Under the pieces are notes generated by a model. That model was not told the origin of the DNA and did not search any database. It saw nothing but the letters and a program-made list of their open reading frames with translations. A DNA stretch of 49,058 bases from Spirochaetes bacterium ADurb.Bin133 (GTDB lineage: Bacteria > Spirochaetota > GWE2-31-10 > MWDO01): positions 1 through 49,058 of the forward strand of contig MWDO01000020.1 of NCBI GenBank assembly GCA_002070605.1. Direction: 5' to 3'. The position numbers and the translations under genes were made by a program. Position 1 is the first letter of the stretch. Every line of letters begins with the position of its first letter. Below, in pieces: positions 18,359 through 27,689 of the stretch.

Positions 18359-19237
18359 TTATTCAAATCCTATTATTCTTAACTCCCTCTCCAGTTTGAC
18401 GCCTTTTTTCTCCAGAACCTCGTCCTCAATAAATTTTATCAGTTTCATAACGTCGGCGGCTTTTGCGTCGCCGTTGTTGATTAAAAAATTCGCGTGTTTT
18501 TCGGACACTTTAGCACCGCCGACAACGCGCCCTTTAAGACCGGCTTCCTCTATTATTTTACCGGACGAGACGCCGATTTGATAGTTATTCTTAAATACGC
18601 AGCCCGCCGAAGGGTAGTCAAATTGACCTTTAGACTTTCTATCGTTAAAATTTTTCAAATAAATTTCTTTTATAACGGAAGGATCGCCTTTTTTTAGCTC
18701 GAGTTTGACGTCGTAAATAAAATAATTCAAATCCATCAAGGCGGAATATTTGTAAGAATAATTTAGGAAGGTTTTATCGACGACGCTTGCCGTCCCAAAC
18801 TCGTCTACTACGGTCGCCTCCTTAACGACGTCGGCGAACTCCCCGTTATACGATCTGGCGTTCATATAGCAAGCGCCTCCTATAGAACCGGGAAGTCCGC
18901 CGCTGAATTCCAATCCCGACAGCGAACGGCTTAGAGCTAAATCGTTTAGACTTTTTACCGTCAAGCCCGATTCGACCGTTAGTATAGCGCCGTCGATTTT
19001 GGATTTATTAAGCGCGGCGGTATGTATAACCGCTCCTTCTACGCCGTCGTCGGATATGAGCAAATTTGAGCCGCCGCCGATTATTATAACTTCCAGCCCT
19101 TTATCTTTAGCAAAATTAAGGGAATATTTAACCTCCTCAATATCTTTCGGAGCGGAATAGTACTCGGCTTTACCTCCAATTTTGAAGGTCGTAAACTGTT
19201 TCAAATCTATATTTTTTTGTATTAAATCTCTTCTCAT
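18359..19237 (-). CDS. murB: UDP-N-acetylenolpyruvoylglucosamine reductase
   Basis: FAD/NADPH enzyme of peptidoglycan precursor synthesis that reduces the enolpyruvyl group to make UDP-MurNAc. 292 residues, with FKIGG at 18-22, the FAD-binding GGGSNLLISDDG at 54-65, and SGLEFSGGLPGSIGGACYMN at 107-126. In the proton-donor loop PSAGCVFKN (209-217) a cysteine (Cys213) stands where E. coli MurB has serine, a variation seen in part of the family. The C-terminal catalytic Glu is in LEREL (282-286). It starts two bases after the stop of the preceding gene without its own ribosome site, so it depends on coupling within the operon 21117 to 18359. Confidence 0.95.
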   Translation of the reverse strand: MRRDLIQKNIDLKQFTTFKIGGKAEYYSAPKDIEEVKYSLNFAKDKGLEVIIIGGGSNLLISDDGVEGAVIHTAALNKSKIDGAILTVESGLTVKSLNDLALSRSLSGLEFSGGLPGSIGGACYMNARSYNGEFADVVKEATVVDEFGTASVVDKTFLNYSYKYSALMDLNYFIYDVKLELKKGDPSVIKEIYLKNFNDRKSKGQFDYPSAGCVFKNNYQIGVSSGKIIEEAGLKGRVVGGAKVSEKHANFLINNGDAKAADVMKLIKFIEDEVLEKKGVKLERELRIIGFE

Positions 19238-19239
19238 AG

Positions 19240-20352
19240 TTATAATACCGGTATTTTTAATATAATTTTTCGTTTTATATCGGCGTCTTTTGCGTATATC
19301 GTTTCGATCTCCCCTTTAATAGTCTCTAAATAGTTCCTTACGTCGCGTATAGAAAAAACTTCGTTGTCGTATTTTTTTATCCCGTCCTCTTTTTTTTCAA
19401 TACGATCGATTTTATCGCCGCAGTTATCCTCAAACGTAATAACGATATACTCCTTTTTATCGTATCCCTCAACCATCTCAGTATGAATACCGACGTCTTT
19501 AGCGCCGCCTTCAATATTTTTTGACGAATTTATCAATTCCGTCAAAAAATAGAAAATTGTTTGAATTATTTTTGAGGGATCAATTTTAGTTTTTTTAATA
19601 TCTCCTAGAAACAGTTTGATTTCGGTAATTTTTTTATCATATATATACGTCATAACCTTTCTAATATCTTCCAATATTTCGTTTATATCGGTTTCTTTAT
19701 CCGAGCCGGTTTGTTCAAGAAGCGTCCCATTAATTTGAATTACTTCCTCAAGGTTCAGTATTTTATCAGCGATAACGGATACAAAATCTCTAATCCCGTT
19801 AGTTAAATTTAAATTTTCTTTGTTTTCCAAAATAATTTTATCTTTCCACAGATATAAGTCGGCAAGAATCTGATCGATATAGCTGTCTACTTTGTTTAAT
19901 AGAGAAGAGGTTATGTTTAAAGCGCCGGCTTTAAATGATTTGTCCATAAGAATATTCTGATAAGAGAGGTTTTTTTTATGAAGGTTATAATTGTCTATAG
20001 TTCGGAAAATTCTTCTTTGAAAATCTTCAAAATTAACGATAGGAATTACGATTATGTCGTAAACTTTGCTATAAATATTCTCAATAAATTTATCGTTAAA
20101 CATATCTTTGGTCATAAGAGCCAATCTTGGTATATCGCTATGATCGCGGCAGTAAATATCGAGCAACTCGTAGGGAGTCGTACTGCTATCCGTCATATCA
20201 ACGACTATTAGCGACGTGGATTGATTCACCTCTCTAATGGCCGTCTCTCTATCGAGCGCGACGGCTAAATTCATACCGACTTTACTCGCCAAAATCGAAA
20301 AAATAGTCGGCAACTCTCTATCTTTATTGACCAGAAGAATAGATTTTTGCAT
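19240..20352 (-). CDS. Receiver-like protein with degenerate kinase-type C-terminus
   Basis: 370 residues from the ATG at 20352; a TTG fifteen bases earlier (20367) is also possible and neither has a strong ribosome site. Residues 1-125 look like a response-regulator receiver: SILLVNKDRE start, LIVVDMTDS with the likely phospho-acceptor Asp, and ALMTKD at the Lys strand. Residues 130-235 are helical. The last 130 residues resemble a histidine-kinase ATPase domain (an 'iqTIFYFLTELINSSKN' helix like an N box, then EDNCGDKI), but the glycine-rich ATP-lid motifs are not recognisable, so kinase activity is doubtful. It lies between an unknown gene and murB in one operon. Confidence 0.75.
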   Translation of the reverse strand: MQKSILLVNKDRELPTIFSILASKVGMNLAVALDRETAIREVNQSTSLIVVDMTDSSTTPYELLDIYCRDHSDIPRLALMTKDMFNDKFIENIYSKVYDIIVIPIVNFEDFQRRIFRTIDNYNLHKKNLSYQNILMDKSFKAGALNITSSLLNKVDSYIDQILADLYLWKDKIILENKENLNLTNGIRDFVSVIADKILNLEEVIQINGTLLEQTGSDKETDINEILEDIRKVMTYIYDKKITEIKLFLGDIKKTKIDPSKIIQTIFYFLTELINSSKNIEGGAKDVGIHTEMVEGYDKKEYIVITFEDNCGDKIDRIEKKEDGIKKYDNEVFSIRDVRNYLETIKGEIETIYAKDADIKRKIILKIPVL

Positions 20353-20370
20353 AATAAATAATTCCAAATA

Positions 20371-21117
20371 TTAATATAATGCGCTTTTAAATTTCCTTAC
20401 GATGAAAATTTCTACCAAATTTTTCAGGTAAAGATACTCTTCATTATTAAGTTTTTTCTCCTTTTTGTCAACTTTTAAATAGCTGTTATCTATCATAGCG
20501 ATAAAATATTTTATATAATTATTCATACTCCATTCCGTCGCGCCCGCAGTTTTGTTTTTCATATATTCCGCTATACTTTTTTCTAAAACGGGGGTTATAG
20601 AGTCGAGCGTATCGCGCAACAATTTGTCCTTTACCTCTTTTATTTTTCTTCCATACTCTCTAAATTCGTGACTAACGATATTTCCGACCAACTCTTCAAT
20701 CTTAGTTTTAATTTTATCCTCTATATCGTCGCCAAAAAAAGTTTTGATCATATCGTCGACTATAGATTTATTCAAATTAATTATGTCTTTTTGAAATAAA
20801 CTTAAATTAATATTTCTTATTATAAACAAAACTTTTTCTTCAATTTTCTCCAAAATATCTATAGTCAATTTATCGAATTTGATCTCCTCTATCTCTTCGA
20901 TCTCAAGTTCCTCGATTATTTCGGGGGCGTCGTTTTGTATAACGTTTAGGCGCTCCTCTTTTTTTTGCTTGAAAGCCTGTTTTATCTCCTCCTCAAACTC
21001 CATGAAACTTACATCTTTTACGGTAAAAGAGGGGGCGTCTATATCAAACTTGTCCCCTGATTTTTTTAACTCTATATGTTTTTTTATTCTGTTTCTTAAA
21101 ATGTCGATCGAGTTCAT
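20371..21117 (-). CDS. Unknown acidic/charged helical protein
   Basis: 248 residues, no signal peptide and no membrane segment. It has a Glu/Ile-rich stretch around residues 62-80 (EIIEELEIEEIEEIKF) and long amphipathic helices through 85-200, with a basic C-terminus. I do not recognise a family. The ribosome site GGAG stands before the ATG. It is the first gene of the run 20371, 19240, murB: the next ORF starts about 18 bases after its stop. A role with the receiver-like partner is possible from position only. Confidence 0.8.
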   Translation of the reverse strand: MNSIDILRNRIKKHIELKKSGDKFDIDAPSFTVKDVSFMEFEEEIKQAFKQKKEERLNVIQNDAPEIIEELEIEEIEEIKFDKLTIDILEKIEEKVLFIIRNINLSLFQKDIINLNKSIVDDMIKTFFGDDIEDKIKTKIEELVGNIVSHEFREYGRKIKEVKDKLLRDTLDSITPVLEKSIAEYMKNKTAGATEWSMNNYIKYFIAMIDNSYLKVDKKEKKLNNEEYLYLKNLVEIFIVRKFKSALY

Positions 21118-21315
21118 TTTTTATCTCCAATCGCTCTCGTTAAAAATAAAGAAGCGATACTTGCGCGCGCGTCTTTTTTTATATTTCATGGAAGCGAGCG
21201 CTTGCTTTTATTATCGAAATGTTATAGTAATTAACCTAAATTTTTTTAAAATATAGTTAAATGAAATTAAAAACAACCGATAATAAAGAAAAATCTTTTT
21301 TTAACGAGGGGTTAT

Positions 21316-22086
21316 ATGAGAAGATTGAGAGAAAAGTTGAGCGCTTTAAAAAACGACAATAGTCTAATCGGCATCAAGGGCGGAACGGAGATCGAAGCGA
21401 TGAGTTTTGAAGAAATTTACATTATGAAAGAGATCAGCGACGGAATCGTTCCTATGACGGTAAAAGTCGGCGGTCCCGAAGCCCGCAACGACATTGAATA
21501 TATGCTTTCCATAGGGGTCGATAAAATTCTTGCCCCGATGGTCGAGTCTCCATATAGTCTCAGAAATTTTGTTGAGACTATGGAAGAAATTGATAAAAAT
21601 CATACCGTTAAACTCGCAATTAATATCGAAACAATTTTCTCTTATCAAAATCTTAAAAATATATTTCAATCCCCTTTTTTTTGGCATATCGATCACGTAA
21701 CGGTAGGCAGAACGGATCTGGCCGGCTCGATGAATAGAGCCCCCGACGATCCCGAGGTTATTAAAATAACTCAAGATATAGTCAACCTAGCCCATTTTTA
21801 TGGAAAAACAACCTCCGTCGGCGGTAAAATTAATACGAACAACTCCCAAAAGATTCAATCTGAGGTATATTCCAATTCGCTAAATACGAGACACATGGTA
21901 GTATCCTGCGCCTCTCGAAATATCGCGCGGGACGTAAACAAAGCGCTAAAATGGGAGAGCGACTTTTACCTTATGTTAAGGGAGAAATTCCCGTTAAGAG
22001 TAGAGTTCTATAACAAAAGAATCGCCGATCTATCCGAAAGAATGGCGATACTGTCAAAACGGGAAGCCGACAAAGTATGTATCTAA
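21316..22086 (+). CDS. HpcH/HpaI aldolase / citrate-lyase-beta-like protein
   Basis: 256 residues with the layout of the HpcH/HpaI-CitE TIM-barrel family, which makes or breaks C-C bonds using metal-bound pyruvate or acyl-CoA-type substrates. Recognisable parts are IGIKGGTEIEAM at 18-29, ILAPMVESPYS near 72-82, LAINIET near 99-105 (the metal-binding Glu region) and VGRTDLAGSMN near 129-139. It lacks an arginine-containing segment that I could match with confidence to classical HpaI, so the substrate is open. GAGGGG gives a ribosome site. It runs divergently from the operon at 21117; the U32 gene follows 46 bases later. Confidence 0.75.
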   Translation: MRRLREKLSALKNDNSLIGIKGGTEIEAMSFEEIYIMKEISDGIVPMTVKVGGPEARNDIEYMLSIGVDKILAPMVESPYSLRNFVETMEEIDKNHTVKLAINIETIFSYQNLKNIFQSPFFWHIDHVTVGRTDLAGSMNRAPDDPEVIKITQDIVNLAHFYGKTTSVGGKINTNNSQKIQSEVYSNSLNTRHMVVSCASRNIARDVNKALKWESDFYLMLREKFPLRVEFYNKRIADLSERMAILSKREADKVCI

Positions 22087-22132
22087 ATCGAGCGCTGTTG
22101 TATCGTAATCCGCATAATATCGTCCGATACTT

Positions 22133-24187
22133 ATGAAACCCGAACTGATGTCTCCGGCCGGAGGAGTTAATAGTTTTATAGCCGCGCTCGACGGCGGCGC
22201 CGATTCGGTCTATTTGGGTTTGAGAAAATTCAACGCGAGGCGACCGGCAAAAAATTTTGATAATTTTCTACTGAAAAAGTGCGTACGTTACGCTCATGAC
22301 AAAAACGTTAAAGTTTTTGTTACTCTGAATATCGATTTGAAATCAAGCGAAGTAGCCGAAGCGTTTCAGATATTAAATTTTTTGGCGGATATCAATGTAG
22401 ACGCCGTAATCGTTAAAGACCCGGCGCTTATATATTATTTGACTAAATATCTTAAAAATAAAATCGATATACATATATCTACTCAAGGCGCCGTTACTTC
22501 CTCCCTGGGGGTAACCCTCCTTAGAGACTTGGCTGTAAACAGAGTAGTACTCGCCAGAGAGCTCAAATTGCCTGAAATTCAAAAATGCGCCTCCATACAA
22601 GGAATAGAAATAGAGGTCTTTACCGAAGGCTCGATGTGTTTTGGCGTTTCGGGCAGATGCCTTGCCTCTTCGTTTATCGGCGGGCATAGCGGCAATAGAG
22701 GGGCGTGCGCCGCTTGTTGCCGGATCGCATGGGAAGACGAGAGATCAAAATCAAAAAAAACTTTTTTTTCAATGAAAGACTTATCTCTATCGGAATATAT
22801 AAAAACTTTAGAGAAATACGGAGTCGCCGCTCTTAAAATAGAGGGGAGACTAAAAAACGCAAATTGGGTAAAAAATATAACTTCGATTTACAGGCAAATT
22901 TTAGACGGAGCTATCGACGAAAAAGAGCAAGCAGAATTAAAAAATGAACTGAAAAAATATTCCGCAAGAGAGATTCATTCGGGACATATTGTCGGAGGCA
23001 AAAACCTCGTCGGCGAAAACGCGCGCTGGGACGACTATATAAAAACTTCGGACGACTACGCGATCCCGGAAATTTTTATGGAAGCGATTAAGGTAAAGAT
23101 AGAGATAAACGATAAAACCGTCGTATCGCTCCGTTTTAAGGATCAAGAATCGTCGTTTGAGTTTAAAACTCCGGCTCCGCCAAAAAAAGCCAGACCCGTC
23201 CGGTTATTTGAGATTATTGAGAAAATAAAAGAAATTTATAAAGATATTGAAACCGTCGTTGAACTATCCGATAACGAAGCGATATGTTCGCCGTCCTATT
23301 TAAACGAATTAACGGATAAAATCAGAACTGAATTGATCAATCTTGAAAAAAAATCCGAAAAATATCCCGATTTAGACGGCGAACTAAACAAAATATTATA
23401 CCCCGATAAAACAGAAATTCAAAGAGCGGCGCTGTTTGGAAGTTTTCCCGATAAATTAATTATAAGGTCTGATCAAATATCTTTTTTTAACTGCAATAAA
23501 ATCGATTTTATCAAAACGTTGGTTATCTATTTATACAAAGAGCTAAATTATGCGGTAATTTCTGAAATATCAAAAAAATATGAATTAATCTTCGCTATAC
23601 CGGACGTAATATTTGAGAAAGATATAGACTTTATTACTAACGCCATCGATAAACTCTATAAAGCCGGCTTTAAGAAATTCCAGTCAAATTCGTTCGACGG
23701 AATGGAGGCCTTAAAAAAATATAATTGCGAAAAAAGCGCCGGACTTGGATTGGCGGTAATGAACCATATAGCTCCCAAATTTTATCAAGAATTCGGCTAT
23801 AGCTCGTTCTACGTTCCGGTTGAAAGCGACTTATCGGTTTTAAAATCGCTCGGCTCTTTCTCGGATCAAAAGATCGAGTGTTGCGTCTACGGAAAAATTC
23901 CGCTGTTTATATCGAGAGTCGAAGAGGATTGTTACGAGAATAACAAATTCAGAGATAAATACATTGAGCTTGAGACGTATAAAATTAATGATCTGTATTA
24001 CTTTGTAACTTCCAAACCGCTCTGTTTTATCGGCGAGGTCTTTAGAAAGGAAAATATCAAATTTGACTCCCTTACCGCCGATATGAGGTTTTTTGATAAT
24101 CCATATTTAACGGGCAAAGAGATAAAAAATAACAGACTTCAATTTGACAAAGATTATAGCTTCAACTATTTCCGTAAATTAGTTTAA
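22133..24187 (+). CDS. U32 peptidase-family protein with 4-Cys cluster site
   Basis: 684 residues. The N-terminal 330 residues form the U32 domain: ELMSPAGGVNSFIAALDGGADSVYLG at the start (residues 4-29), STQGAV at 116-121, and the Cys pattern C169-x6-C176-x15-C192-x3-C196 in GSMCFGVSGRC ... GACAACCR, which fits the iron-sulfur site of RlhA/UbiU/TrhP-type members. These proteins mostly serve tRNA/rRNA hydroxylation or ubiquinone hydroxylation rather than proteolysis. The C-terminal 350 residues are an extended domain typical of the longer members. The start lacks a clear ribosome site. It converges with the DUF4954 gene, the stops being 19 bases apart. An RNA-modification role is inferred from the family. 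Confidence 0.88.
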   Translation: MKPELMSPAGGVNSFIAALDGGADSVYLGLRKFNARRPAKNFDNFLLKKCVRYAHDKNVKVFVTLNIDLKSSEVAEAFQILNFLADINVDAVIVKDPALIYYLTKYLKNKIDIHISTQGAVTSSLGVTLLRDLAVNRVVLARELKLPEIQKCASIQGIEIEVFTEGSMCFGVSGRCLASSFIGGHSGNRGACAACCRIAWEDERSKSKKTFFSMKDLSLSEYIKTLEKYGVAALKIEGRLKNANWVKNITSIYRQILDGAIDEKEQAELKNELKKYSAREIHSGHIVGGKNLVGENARWDDYIKTSDDYAIPEIFMEAIKVKIEINDKTVVSLRFKDQESSFEFKTPAPPKKARPVRLFEIIEKIKEIYKDIETVVELSDNEAICSPSYLNELTDKIRTELINLEKKSEKYPDLDGELNKILYPDKTEIQRAALFGSFPDKLIIRSDQISFFNCNKIDFIKTLVIYLYKELNYAVISEISKKYELIFAIPDVIFEKDIDFITNAIDKLYKAGFKKFQSNSFDGMEALKKYNCEKSAGLGLAVMNHIAPKFYQEFGYSSFYVPVESDLSVLKSLGSFSDQKIECCVYGKIPLFISRVEEDCYENNKFRDKYIELETYKINDLYYFVTSKPLCFIGEVFRKENIKFDSLTADMRFFDNPYLTGKEIKNNRLQFDKDYSFNYFRKLV

Positions 24188-24206
24188 AAAACCGCTTTTA
24201 TTGCTT

Positions 24207-26402
24207 TTATTCTCTGTTTATAAAGTTTTTAACGGCGTTCTCAAATTCTCCCGTCTCTTTTTCAAGATATATAAGGAAATCGTTATCTTTTATGTCGCCG
24301 ATAACGGCGATCATCTCCTCTTCGTTATCGTAGAGCATTTTTCTATACGAATCGGCATAATCTTTTTTCTTAACGTCGTAACAAGCGGAATAGATAAATT
24401 TCTTTATCAAAACGGCGTCTTCGAAAAGTTTTTTCAAATCCTCTTCGGTAAATAAATCAACGTTCTTATCTAAAATAGTTTCAAACGCGTAGATAGAAAA
24501 ACGCAGTTTGTCCTTCGGATATTTCTTCCACAAATCGTTATATCTCTCGTGAATTTCGTCCCAATTTGTCAATTTGTCGTTTTTTATATCTTTTTTTATA
24601 TCTTCCAAATCCTCTTGCGATACGATTTGACCTCCCAGATTTATCCAATTAAGATACAATTTGGTCTTTTTTAGACTCTTTAGCTCTTCCAGAACTTCTT
24701 TTAGGCGTATTGTCGCAATATCGTAGATATTCACAATATTTTTTACTAAAAAATAAAGAATCATTTTTTCAAAATAACATACCGCTTTTACGGGTCTCAA
24801 TATCTTAGCGCCGTATTTCTTCATACACTCTTTATCCTTAAGTTCTATATCCTTATTTTCGAGCGCTAAATTACGGATATACTCCTTGCCGATTTTCAAA
24901 TATTCGTCTTGAGTCAAATTATCCGTTTTATTTATCGATTCGCCGGCTAGAACGTATATTCTATCGATAGATTTGATTATCTCCGATACCGTGTCGGGAG
25001 CAAGATATTCGCTCTCAATATTTTGAATTTTGATTTTCCGTTTATCTCTGTTTGCAAATTTATACAAATTTCTTTCGATCGCATACATATTATAAATAAA
25101 CCAATACGCCGGTATTATTTGTATCGCCTCGTCGGATTTATTCTGGAATACCAGCGAAAAAGGATAAGTTACGTTCATTTCATAGGCGTAAGACCCTTTT
25201 GATATCAAAACAAACGAAGCAAACTTACTGTTATGTTTAAAATCGCTCGATAGCCCCGGCCAAAATCCTCTTCCCGCTAAAACCTCGCCGTCGGCCGATC
25301 TCGAATTATGATTCGACCCGATTGTCGCCCCCGCGGCTATGTTTGATTGTCCTAAAACCGTCGCCGCTATCAAAAACGAGGTGTTGTGATGTTGCTCGTG
25401 AAAAGGAAATATAAGGTTATTGAGCAACTCGCAACACGATACCGTCGAATTGTCCCCCAATATCGAGTTTAAAAGGCGGGCGCCGTATTTTACCTGCGTA
25501 TTTCTTCCGGTAACAAACCTTACCGCTTTGCATCCGTAAAAAATTTTAGCGCTAAATCCTATAATTCCGTTTACTAATTCCACCCCCTCGCCGATTTGAG
25601 TCGGTTCAAGTTTGCTGGAGTTTATAGTTAGATTTTTTAGCTTATTTGCGCCTTTTATGTAGCAATATTCGCCAATATTAACGTCTTTTATGATCCTGCA
25701 GTGCTTGATAACCGAATTAGAGCCGACTAAGCCGTAATAGCCCCTTTTTTTACTATATCCGTTATTTGTAATTTCGGCTAATTTAGCTAACAACTCCTTG
25801 TCGTCCCGATATTTTGACCAGATATAAGCGTCGGCGGTAATAATTTTATCAAAGGGAAGAATTTTTCTTCCGCCGTTTTCATTGCCTACCTCTATCCAAA
25901 TTCTAACCTCTTCCTCTTCGCCTTCCTTTAATATTCCGTTTCCAAACTTTGATCTGTCGGAAGTAATCATCTCGTCGATATTAAAAAGGATACAGTTGTT
26001 TCCTACTATGTAATGCGAAAGGTAGTTCGCATTTCTAATGGAAACGTTGTCCCCTATCTCGCAGGATATGATAGTAGAGTTGTATATGCCGACGGGAAGT
26101 TTGAGGTCGTTATATTCCAGATAATTTTCAGATAATTTACCTATTAATACTTTTCCAAAAAACTCGTTATTAATTACGCAGTTTGCGTTAAATTCTTTTG
26201 AAACAAAAATTTCGTTCCAATTTTCGGCAAAATTATTGTTTTTTACCAGCGTTTCTATCTCAGACGCCTCCAGGTTTCTGAAGAATTTATGCCCCGCGTT
26301 AGGATTTCTATAATAATATTTGGACTCTCCGGCGGGAATAGCGCTTTCATTAACAAAATTTATAGAGAACTGCTCTATCGGATACATTTTTACGTCGCTC
26401 AT
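24207..26402 (-). CDS. DUF4954 protein (left-handed beta-helix, acyltransferase-like)
   Basis: 731 residues. Residues 90-400 contain the hexapeptide-type repeats of a left-handed beta-helix (for example IGDNVSIRNANYLSHYIVGNNC, and later GQSNIAAGATIGSNHNSRS), as in sugar acyl- and nucleotidyl-transferases. The NHNSRSADGEVLAGRGFWPG block is characteristic of DUF4954, a family I know from spirochaetes and Bacteroidetes with no proven function. The C-terminal 280 residues are helical. It overlaps the GGDEF gene by ATGA, so the two are translationally coupled, and GGA precedes its start. A nucleotide-sugar or acyl transfer role is inferred from the fold. Confidence 0.88.
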   Translation of the reverse strand: MSDVKMYPIEQFSINFVNESAIPAGESKYYYRNPNAGHKFFRNLEASEIETLVKNNNFAENWNEIFVSKEFNANCVINNEFFGKVLIGKLSENYLEYNDLKLPVGIYNSTIISCEIGDNVSIRNANYLSHYIVGNNCILFNIDEMITSDRSKFGNGILKEGEEEEVRIWIEVGNENGGRKILPFDKIITADAYIWSKYRDDKELLAKLAEITNNGYSKKRGYYGLVGSNSVIKHCRIIKDVNIGEYCYIKGANKLKNLTINSSKLEPTQIGEGVELVNGIIGFSAKIFYGCKAVRFVTGRNTQVKYGARLLNSILGDNSTVSCCELLNNLIFPFHEQHHNTSFLIAATVLGQSNIAAGATIGSNHNSRSADGEVLAGRGFWPGLSSDFKHNSKFASFVLISKGSYAYEMNVTYPFSLVFQNKSDEAIQIIPAYWFIYNMYAIERNLYKFANRDKRKIKIQNIESEYLAPDTVSEIIKSIDRIYVLAGESINKTDNLTQDEYLKIGKEYIRNLALENKDIELKDKECMKKYGAKILRPVKAVCYFEKMILYFLVKNIVNIYDIATIRLKEVLEELKSLKKTKLYLNWINLGGQIVSQEDLEDIKKDIKNDKLTNWDEIHERYNDLWKKYPKDKLRFSIYAFETILDKNVDLFTEEDLKKLFEDAVLIKKFIYSACYDVKKKDYADSYRKMLYDNEEEMIAVIGDIKDNDFLIYLEKETGEFENAVKNFINRE

Positions 26403-27550
26403 TTTTTTTCCTTTTTGTAAATTTCTTCGTAGATTATCACCCGATCTCTTCCGTTTTCTTTAGCGTAATAAAGCGCTTCGTCCGCCCGTTTTATCAAATC
26501 TTCGTTGGATTTATCGTATATAGAGAATTCGGATATACCTACGCTAATTGTAATATTAAACTTAACTTTTTTTTCGTCGAAAAAATCAATCTGTTTAATA
26601 AACTTTCTTAATCTCTCCGCGGGAACAAACGCGTGTTCCGAATTAGTTTCGGGTAAAATAACGACAAATTCTTCCCCGCCGTATCTGGCGACAATATCGT
26701 TTTCGCGAAAAATAGTTTTTGAAGTCAAAACTTCCCCGATTTTTTTTAACACCTCGTCCCCGATCAAGTGTCCGCGAGTATCGTTTATTTTTTTAAAAAA
26801 ATCTATATCCAGCAATATGCAGGCAAATCTCCCAACATGATCTTCTATTTTGCCTTCAAGTTTATGATGAAAATCAAGACTTTCGTCTATAGCGATCCCT
26901 TTTTCGTTTTGAAGTCTTACAAAATTTCTAATGGAGCGTTTTTTTTCGGCTTCTAGAGCCTCAAAAAAAGCCCTTCTATTTAGAACGTTAGTCAAATAAT
27001 CAATTTTGCTTATCTCAATTATCTCTTTGTTGAGGGTTTCGATCTTTGCTTTCTGGATATTAACTAAAGTCGAGTCCACAATTGTTTGAAAAGAGTCTAC
27101 AATGTAGTAATTTAGCCTCTCCGTAGTTATTAAATTCTTGAAAATCAGATTTACGTAAGAAAGAAAATAGTTTCTTAAACTATTGTAATCGCTCTTATAT
27201 AGTATTTTACTTATCAGAAAAAAATAGTTGCCCCCTTTGTCAATCGTCTCTTTATCATTTTGCGAAATATCTTCGTCGTCAATATAAAGTATATACGGTA
27301 AGGTAAATTTATATCCGTCTGAAAAAAAATCGAGTATCTTTATCAAATTTTCGTCCGTCAAAACGGACTTTTTTATTATTAGAAGCAATTGTTCGCGAGA
27401 CGTCTCTTTGCTAATTTTCTTAACTTCAAATTTTAGAGAGTCGAGAGATCCGATTTGGTAGTTATATCCTATATTTTCTATTTGAAATATTTTTTCATAT
27501 TGCTCTAAAGAATCGTTGACAACGTAAACTAATCTCTCATACTTTTTCAT
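26399..27550 (-). CDS. Diguanylate cyclase (GGDEF) with intact I-site
   Basis: 383 residues that make cyclic di-GMP from two GTP. The GGDEF domain spans about 180-375: DYLTNVLNRRAFFE at 184-197, the metal Asp in LLDIDFFKKIND, and the signature GGEEF at 291-295. The inhibitory I-site RxxD is REND at 282-285, exactly five residues before the signature, so product feedback should work. The N-terminal 175 residues look like a worn receiver-type domain (LPYILYIDDED) followed by a helix linker; the phosphorylation site is not convincing. The start has no ribosome site but a near-consensus promoter ends seven bases before it, suggesting a leaderless mRNA. It overlaps the DUF4954 gene by four bases. 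Confidence 0.93.
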   Translation of the reverse strand: MKKYERLVYVVNDSLEQYEKIFQIENIGYNYQIGSLDSLKFEVKKISKETSREQLLLIIKKSVLTDENLIKILDFFSDGYKFTLPYILYIDDEDISQNDKETIDKGGNYFFLISKILYKSDYNSLRNYFLSYVNLIFKNLITTERLNYYIVDSFQTIVDSTLVNIQKAKIETLNKEIIEISKIDYLTNVLNRRAFFEALEAEKKRSIRNFVRLQNEKGIAIDESLDFHHKLEGKIEDHVGRFACILLDIDFFKKINDTRGHLIGDEVLKKIGEVLTSKTIFRENDIVARYGGEEFVVILPETNSEHAFVPAERLRKFIKQIDFFDEKKVKFNITISVGISEFSIYDKSNEDLIKRADEALYYAKENGRDRVIIYEEIYKKEKK

Positions 27551-27556
27551 GGCTAA

Positions 27557-27585
27557 AATATAAAATTTGAATTACATTTTGTCAA
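27557..27585 (-). promoter_or_regulatory. Promoter of the GGDEF gene (leaderless arrangement)
   Basis: On the reverse strand TTGACA (27585-27580), 17 bases, and TATATT (27562-27557). The ATG begins at 27550, seven bases past the -10 box, which is where transcription normally starts. No Shine-Dalgarno sequence is present between them. Confidence 0.7.
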
Positions 27586-27655
27586 TTAAGAATGTATAAT
27601 TATTTCTTTATTTACCGCTAAAAAAAAATAAAAAAAATAAATTTGAAGATTTTTA

Positions 27656-27683
27656 TTGAATTGTCGTTCTTTTTTTATATAAT
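27656..27683 (+). promoter_or_regulatory. Promoter of the M23 lipoprotein gene
   Basis: TTGAAT (27656-27661), a 16-base spacer and a perfect TATAAT (27678-27683). Transcription would begin near 27690, giving a leader of about 170 bases before the ATG at 27860. Confidence 0.6.
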
Positions 27684-27689
27684 AATAAA

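Noticed and set aside
18282-18581. Forward gene overlapping murB
   Set aside because: It is the opposite-strand shadow of murB, whose motifs are unambiguous, and begins inside the repeat.
21118-21315. Operator or terminator in the divergent gap
   Set aside because: GC-rich bits such as GCGCGCGC and AAGCGAGCGCTT do not form convincing stems or recognisable promoter boxes.
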